A DNA stretch of 37,257 nt, taken from Syntrophus sp. (in: bacteria). GTDB lineage: Bacteria > Desulfobacterota > Syntrophia > Syntrophales > UBA8958. Shown one piece after another: positions 32,713 through 37,257 of this stretch. Both the position numbers and the translations under genes were made by a program. The notes beneath the pieces are model-generated. The model searched no databases. It saw only the letters and a list, made by a program, of their open reading frames with translations, and was not told the origin of the DNA. The stretch spans positions 1 to 37,257 of the forward strand of contig JANXZC010000106.1 of assembly GCA_025355725.1 (NCBI GenBank). The letters are read 5' to 3'. Numbering within the stretch: the first letter of the stretch is position 1; the number at the start of each line of letters is the position of its first letter.

Positions 32713-34800
32713 ATGGCTAAATATGACTCAAAATCTCTCAGGAATGTCGTCGTCGTCGGACATGGTTCGACAGGAAAAACCTCCCTTTGTGAATCCTTCC
32801 TCTTTGTCTCAGGTAAAACAGACCGCCTCGGAAGAGTTGATGAGGGTACTTCCACCCTCGATCATGAGCCGGAAGAGCAAAAAAAGAGGATCTCGATCAG
32901 TTCGGCAACCACCTTCGTCGATTGGCAGAAATTCAAGATCAATCTCGTCGATACCCCCGGGGATTCGAATTTTTCATTTGACACCCAGAGCTGCCTCCGC
33001 ATCGCGGACGCAGCCCTCGTCGTCCTTGACGCCGTCAGCGGCGTCGAGTTCCAGACCCAGAAAGTCTGGGAATACGCCGATGATTTTAAGTTACCACGGA
33101 TGGTCTTCATCAACCGCATGGATCGTGAGCGGGCCAACTTCCAGACCGCCGTGGCCAGCATCAAGGATAAGATGGACGTCAAGGTTACTCCCATCTGCCT
33201 GCCCATCGGCACCCATGAATCGTTCCGGGGAGTGATCGATCTCCTTTCCATGCAGGCCATCATCTATGACGATCTGAAGGGGACCTTCAAGACGGCGGAC
33301 ATTCCCGCCGACCAGATCGAGGAGGCCCAAACCTGGCGGGAGACCATGGTGGAAGACATCGCCGAATCGGACGAGGCCATGATGGATAGATACCTCGAGG
33401 CCGGGGAGCTTACAGCGGAGGAATTAAGAACCGGTCTGAGAACAGGAGTCAATTCCGGAGCCCTGATTCCCGTGGCCTGCGGCTCGGCCCTGAAGAACAT
33501 GGGGACAGCCCTTCTCATGGACATTATCACCCAGTACCTTCCCTCCCCGGTGGACAGAGGTCCCGTAAAAGGCATGAAACCGGGTACGGAGGAAGAGGAA
33601 ATCAGGACTCCTGAGGAAGGATCACCATTTTCCGCCCTCGTTTTCAAGACCATCGCCGACCCCTATGCAGGCCGCCTTACCCTGTTCAGGGTATATTCCG
33701 GAACCCTGACCGCCGACGTCGGAATGTATAACGCCTCCCACAAGATATCGGAGCGGTTCGGAAATATTTTCTTTCTCGACGGCAAGACGCAAAAAACCAC
33801 TGATATGGTAATTCCCGGCGATATCGCCGCCTTTGCAAAACTTAAGGAGACGGGCACCGGTGATACCATCTGCAATGAAAAAAGCCCTATCATCTATGAC
33901 AAGGTTGTGCCGCCCCCGACCATCATGTCCTTCGCCATCGAACCGAAGAGTCGGGGCGATGAAGACAAGATTGGCTCCTCCATCAACCGCCTTATCGAGG
34001 AAGACCCGACCATGCGTTTTCACCGGGATGATCAGACCAAGGAAATGATTATCTCCGGCATGGGGCAGATCCATATTGAAGTCGCCGTGGAGAAAATGCG
34101 GCGCAAGTTCGGTGTGGAAGTCAATCTGAAAACCCCCAAGGTTCCCTACAAAGAGACCATTAAAGCAAAGACAAATGTACAGGGAAAATACAAGAAGCAG
34201 TCCGGCGGTCGTGGTCAGTACGGAGATTGCTGGCTCGACATCGAACCCCTCCCCCGGGGCTCGGGCTTTGAATTTCAGGACAAGATCGTAGGCGGCGTCA
34301 TTCCCAATCAGTACCGCCCGGCAGTGGAAAAGGGCATCGTGGAAGCGATGGATGAAGGCGTCGTGGCCGGATATCCCGTTGTGGACTTCAAGGTCTCCCT
34401 GGTGGACGGCACCTACCATACGGTGGATTCCTCGGAAATGGCCTTCAAGATCGCCGGCTCCATGGGTTTCAAGAAGGGCATTCTGGCTTGCCAACCGATC
34501 CTTCTCGAACCGATTGTGTTTATCTATATTGAGATACCGGATGAATATATGGGCGATGTGATCGGCGATCTCAACGCACGCCGGGGCCGGGTCCAGGGTA
34601 TGGACACGAAGGGATCCCACCAGATAATCAAGGGACAGGTGCCACTTGCGGAAATCCTCAAGTACGCACCGGATCTCCGTTCCATGACAAGCGGCCGGGG
34701 TACTTTTACCTATGAACATTCCCATTACGAAGAATGTCCGGCCCACATCGTCGAGAAGATTGTCGCGGAATCGAAGAAAAGAGAAGAAACGGAGAAATAA
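32713..34800 (+). CDS. Elongation factor G-like translational GTPase (EF-G2 type)
   Basis: 695 residues, the full five-domain EF-G layout. The G domain has P-loop GHGSTGKT (16-23), G3 DTPGD (80-84) and G4 NRMD (134-137). Later conserved regions include EPKSRGDEDKIGSSINRLIEEDPTM, MGQIHIEVAVEKMRRKFGVEV, KKQSGGRGQYGD, VDSSEMAFKIA and VIGDLNARRGRVQGMD. It resembles EF-G2/FusA2-like paralogues more than canonical FusA: the P-loop is GHGSTGKT, not AHIDAGKT, and RGITI in switch I is KRISI. The G3 His that activates water in canonical EF-G is D84. Its genomic partner is mogA, not the usual rpsL-rpsG-fusA-tufA. A canonical fusA probably exists elsewhere. Function is likely ribosome-related but unproved. 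Confidence 0.85.
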   Translation: MAKYDSKSLRNVVVVGHGSTGKTSLCESFLFVSGKTDRLGRVDEGTSTLDHEPEEQKKRISISSATTFVDWQKFKINLVDTPGDSNFSFDTQSCLRIADAALVVLDAVSGVEFQTQKVWEYADDFKLPRMVFINRMDRERANFQTAVASIKDKMDVKVTPICLPIGTHESFRGVIDLLSMQAIIYDDLKGTFKTADIPADQIEEAQTWRETMVEDIAESDEAMMDRYLEAGELTAEELRTGLRTGVNSGALIPVACGSALKNMGTALLMDIITQYLPSPVDRGPVKGMKPGTEEEEIRTPEEGSPFSALVFKTIADPYAGRLTLFRVYSGTLTADVGMYNASHKISERFGNIFFLDGKTQKTTDMVIPGDIAAFAKLKETGTGDTICNEKSPIIYDKVVPPPTIMSFAIEPKSRGDEDKIGSSINRLIEEDPTMRFHRDDQTKEMIISGMGQIHIEVAVEKMRRKFGVEVNLKTPKVPYKETIKAKTNVQGKYKKQSGGRGQYGDCWLDIEPLPRGSGFEFQDKIVGGVIPNQYRPAVEKGIVEAMDEGVVAGYPVVDFKVSLVDGTYHTVDSSEMAFKIAGSMGFKKGILACQPILLEPIVFIYIEIPDEYMGDVIGDLNARRGRVQGMDTKGSHQIIKGQVPLAEILKYAPDLRSMTSGRGTFTYEHSHYEECPAHIVEKIVAESKKREETEK

Positions 34801-35288
34801 TGATCCGGGCGGCAGTCATCACCGTGAGCGATAAAGGCTCCCGGGGGGAACGGGAAGACCTGAGCGGTCCCGAGGCGGTTCGCCTTCTGGAGGCTCAGGG
34901 AATCGAGGTTGCCTGCACCCTTGTCGTTGCCGATGAGCCGGACGAAATCAAAACCGCTCTCGTTGACTGCGCCGACAGGCTCAATATGGATCTGATTATC
35001 ACTACCGGCGGCACCGGAGTTACCCCCCGGGATGTAACTCCCGATGCGACCCGTGAAGTTCTTGAAAAAGAGATTCCCGGCATGGCCGAAGCCATGCGCC
35101 GGGCCAGCATGGCCAAGACGCCCCACGCCATGATCTCCCGTGCTTTGGCAGGCCTCCGCGGCAAGACCCTGATCATCAACCTGCCCGGCAGTCCGAAAGG
35201 GGTCCGGGAAAACCTGGCCGTCGTCCTGCCCGCTATCCCCCATGCCGTCGAAAAGATCCAGGGCAGCGATACGGATTGCGCCTCCTGA
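34800..35288 (+). CDS. mogA: MogA/MoaB-family molybdopterin adenylyltransferase
   Basis: 162 residues from ATG 34800. The longer frame to 34734 lies inside the upstream gene. Family motifs: ITVSDKGSRGEREDLSGPE at the N-terminus, IITTGGTGVTPRDVTPDAT (nucleotide/molybdopterin loop) and LIINLPGSPKGVREN. MogA adenylates molybdopterin before metal insertion, supporting Mo or W enzymes such as formate dehydrogenases and aldehyde oxidoreductases common in anaerobes. It begins on the last base of the upstream stop (TAATG), so it is translationally coupled to the EF-G-like gene, an odd pair. MoaB has nearly the same fold, so the symbol is tentative. Confidence 0.93.
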   Translation: MIRAAVITVSDKGSRGEREDLSGPEAVRLLEAQGIEVACTLVVADEPDEIKTALVDCADRLNMDLIITTGGTGVTPRDVTPDATREVLEKEIPGMAEAMRRASMAKTPHAMISRALAGLRGKTLIINLPGSPKGVRENLAVVLPAIPHAVEKIQGSDTDCAS

Positions 35289-35329
35289 GAATAACCAACG
35301 GCGTTAATATTTCATAAATAATCCCCGTT

Positions 35330-35338
35330 TGATATACT
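35330..35338 (+). promoter_or_regulatory. Extended -10 promoter upstream of the PAS kinase gene
   Basis: TG (35330-35331), one base, then TATACT (35333-35338, 5/6) form an extended -10. No good -35 is 17 bases upstream. The expected start near 35345 leaves only a 14-base leader to ATG 35359. Confidence 0.5.
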
Positions 35339-35358
35339 GAGCGTGATATGGTGAAGCG

Positions 35359-37257
35359 ATGAACAACGAAAATGGGCCGGATAAAATCAACCTTTACGCC
35401 TCCCTGGTCGAGCAGTCCAACGATGCCATCTACCTGTTGCTGGACGGGCGCTTTGTCTTTGTCAATCAGAGCTTTGTGAATCTGTTCCAGATAACGAGGG
35501 AAGAGATCTATGATAAGGATTTCGACTTCCAACTCCTGGTGGCCCCGGAGAGTCGGGACATGATTAGACACAGGCAGGCTAAGATCAGGAAAAAAGAACC
35601 CCTCAATGCCAAATACACTTTTACCGCCCTGACCAGGAACAACCGTAAACTCCATCTGGAGGCGTCGGTATCCTATATCTCATATGATGGACAAACGGCC
35701 ACCTGCGGCGTCCTGCGAGATATGACCGAACGCGTGGAGATGGAAGACGCGTTTAAAAAAAGCGAGGATCGTTTTTCCAAGGCCTTCCATACGGGCCCGG
35801 CGCCGGCCGTGATCAGCACTATTGCCGAAGCCCGTTATCTCGCCGTGAACGATCAGTGGTGCCGCATGCTGGGTTACACACGGGAGGAAATGATCGGCCG
35901 CACCGCCGAAGAGCTGGCCATCTGGCCCTACCCCGAAGAAAGAACCACCCTGATCGAAGACTTCCTTGCCGCCGGCCGTTTTCAGGATAAACTGATTCAC
36001 CTGCGCACCAAGACGGGAGATATCAGGGATATCCTCTGCTCCGCGGAAATCATCAACTACGAAGGGGGGCAGGTTGTCCTCTCCCTGTTTCAGGACATCA
36101 CGGCGAGCATGCGGGTGGAGGCGGCCCTCCGGGAAAGCGAGGAACTTTACCGGACGGCCCTGGAACAATCCAACGACGGCGTCGTCATTATCAGGGGCGG
36201 TTTTTATTTATACTTCAATCCTACTTTCCTCGCCACCCTCGGCAGGAAGGCCGAAGAGCTCCTGGGCAAATCCTTTGGGGACTTCATCCATCCTGAAGAC
36301 CGGGCCAGGGTGCGGGAATACCACCTAAAGAGACAGCAGGGCCTGCCCGCGCCGACCCGCTACGAGCTCCGCGTCCTGAAGCCCGATGCTTCCACCGTCT
36401 ATCTCGACATCTCCACGGTTGAAATCGTCTACCAAGGCGAAAAGGCCGTTCTTGCTTATGTGAAAGATATTACCGAGCGCAAACAAGCGGAGCGGTCCCT
36501 CCGCCAGAGCGAGGAGAGATACCGGGCCATTCTCGAAGAGATCGAAGACGGTTATCAGGAAGTGGATATCCAAGGAAATTTTACCTTTTTTAACGAATCC
36601 TTCCAGAAAATCTTCGGATACAGCAAGGAAGAACTCCTGGGCACAAATTTCCGCCGTTTTGCCGCCGACGAGGAAACGGCCAACCGGGTCTATCGCGCCT
36701 ATAATGAGATGTACAAAACGGTAATCCCCATGAAAAGATTCGAATGGGATATCCTCACCAAGGACGGCATCAGAAGGTCGATTGAATTTTCCGCCTCCCT
36801 GCTCCAGGACGAAAAAGGACACCGCCGGGGTTTCAGGGGAATCGTCCGGGACGTCACGGATAGAAAACAGGTGGAAGACCAATACCGGACCATGGCCAAC
36901 AGCTCCCAGGCCGGGGTTTATATCGTCCAGACAGGCAGGCTCTGTTTTGTCAATCCCCACATCCCTGAATATTCCGGGTTTGCGGAAGCAGAACTTTTGG
37001 GCGAGCGGATCCTCCATTTCGTCCATCCCGAGGACCGGGAAATGGTACGGGCAAAGGCCAGAAAGATGCTCACGGGGGATCTGACCTCTCCCTATGAATA
37101 CCGGATTGTTACCCAAGACAACCAGGTCAAATGGCTGATGGAAACGGTCACTCCTATTACCTATCATGGGCGGTCGGCAGTGCTGGGTAACACCATGGAC
37201 ATCACCCAGCAAAAAGAAGCCGAGAAAGAAAGGAGGCGTCTCGAAGGGCAACTCCTC
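35359..37257 (+). CDS. Multi-PAS sensor histidine kinase, 3' end outside window
   Basis: 633 codons are open from ATG 35359 to the window edge. Five PAS-type domains follow one another, at about residues 12-125, 140-250, 262-375, 388-500 and 510-620. Each has a PAS core motif and most end in D(I/M/V)T(E/D)R-type joins (for example RDMTERVEM, VKDITERKQ, VRDVTDRKQ). The first and third cores are alike (EQSNDAIYL and EQSNDGVVI), suggesting duplication. The last visible residues, KERRRLEGQLL, are the kind of coiled linker that leads into HisKA/HATPase domains in similar kinases, but those are outside the window. No membrane segment is seen, so it appears cytoplasmic. The ligand of each PAS is unknown. 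A four-codon ORF upstream (35348) ends in an ATGA overlap with this start. Confidence 0.87.
   Translation, partial: MNNENGPDKINLYASLVEQSNDAIYLLLDGRFVFVNQSFVNLFQITREEIYDKDFDFQLLVAPESRDMIRHRQAKIRKKEPLNAKYTFTALTRNNRKLHLEASVSYISYDGQTATCGVLRDMTERVEMEDAFKKSEDRFSKAFHTGPAPAVISTIAEARYLAVNDQWCRMLGYTREEMIGRTAEELAIWPYPEERTTLIEDFLAAGRFQDKLIHLRTKTGDIRDILCSAEIINYEGGQVVLSLFQDITASMRVEAALRESEELYRTALEQSNDGVVIIRGGFYLYFNPTFLATLGRKAEELLGKSFGDFIHPEDRARVREYHLKRQQGLPAPTRYELRVLKPDASTVYLDISTVEIVYQGEKAVLAYVKDITERKQAERSLRQSEERYRAILEEIEDGYQEVDIQGNFTFFNESFQKIFGYSKEELLGTNFRRFAADEETANRVYRAYNEMYKTVIPMKRFEWDILTKDGIRRSIEFSASLLQDEKGHRRGFRGIVRDVTDRKQVEDQYRTMANSSQAGVYIVQTGRLCFVNPHIPEYSGFAEAELLGERILHFVHPEDREMVRAKARKMLTGDLTSPYEYRIVTQDNQVKWLMETVTPITYHGRSAVLGNTMDITQQKEAEKERRRLEGQLL

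Noticed and set aside
33622-34746. 374-codon - strand open frame opposite the EF-G-like gene
   Set aside because: Antisense shadow; the + strand frame carries conserved GTPase motifs.
36325-37251. 308-codon - strand open frame
   Set aside because: Antisense to the PAS kinase; the + strand frame is continuous from 35359 with repeated PAS motifs.
1-37257. Insertion sequences, prophage, CRISPR, defence systems
   Set aside because: No transposase, integrase, repeat-spacer array or defence-type gene was seen; almost every interval is explained by housekeeping or signalling genes.

Overview
The window is a bacterial chromosome segment of about 37 kb, most likely from a Desulfobacterota (former Deltaproteobacteria) relative of the Syntrophales. 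This placement is inferred from gene order, Gram-negative envelope genes (secA, psd/pssA, a periplasmic-type amidase), short EF-Ts, a two-subunit biotin carboxylase/carboxyltransferase pair, abundant PAS/HD-GYP/HDOD signalling and G+C-rich dispersed palindromes. No rRNA, CRISPR array, insertion sequence, integrase or phage gene is visible. It reads as core chromosome flanked by signalling genes.

Layout. 1-5233 (+ strand): the C-terminal end of a chemoreceptor, then after an AT-rich 286 bp gap a tightly packed signalling block: stand-alone receiver (CheY-like), CheX-like phosphatase with a C-terminal extension, small exported protein, HDOD protein, metallo-beta-lactamase-fold hydrolase and HD-GYP c-di-GMP phosphodiesterase. 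A terminator zone (5230-5309) separates it from the converging strand. 5333-32532 (- strand): a 27 kb run of housekeeping genes. In transcription order these are the biotin carboxylase and biotinylated carboxyltransferase subunits; secA; argJ; rpsB-tsf-pyrH-frr ending in a textbook terminator; uppS-cdsA-dxr-rseP-tsaB linked by ATGA overlaps; psd-pssA behind a near-consensus promoter; then asd-rsmD-coaD-aminotransferase-ispG-proS-rel-amidase-rdgB, tRNA-Pro(UGG) and an enoyl-CoA hydratase-family gene. 32713-37257 (+ strand): an EF-G-like GTPase lacking the usual G3 histidine, a MogA-type molybdopterin gene, and the first 633 codons of a sensor kinase with five PAS domains that runs off the window.

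How they work together. The left block looks like a signal-processing unit: the CheX-like protein could dephosphorylate the neighbouring receiver, and the HDOD and HD-GYP proteins point to c-di-GMP-linked control. The central run links translation (S2, EF-Ts, RRF, ProRS, a tRNA-Pro, RsmD, TsaB), undecaprenyl and MEP-pathway isoprenoid synthesis (Dxr, IspG, UppS), phospholipid synthesis (CdsA, PssA, Psd), envelope proteolysis and export (RseP, SecA), the stringent response (Rel) and amino-acid or cofactor steps (Asd, ArgJ, aminotransferase, CoaD).

I saw no clear new multi-gene system. The most unusual items are the EF-G-like protein with DTPGD in place of DTPGH, the divergent carboxyltransferase subunit, the terminator-like hairpin abutting the secA ribosome binding site, the tRNA-Pro whose 5' end carries the rdgB stop codon, and the MBL/HDOD/HD-GYP/CheX signalling cluster.
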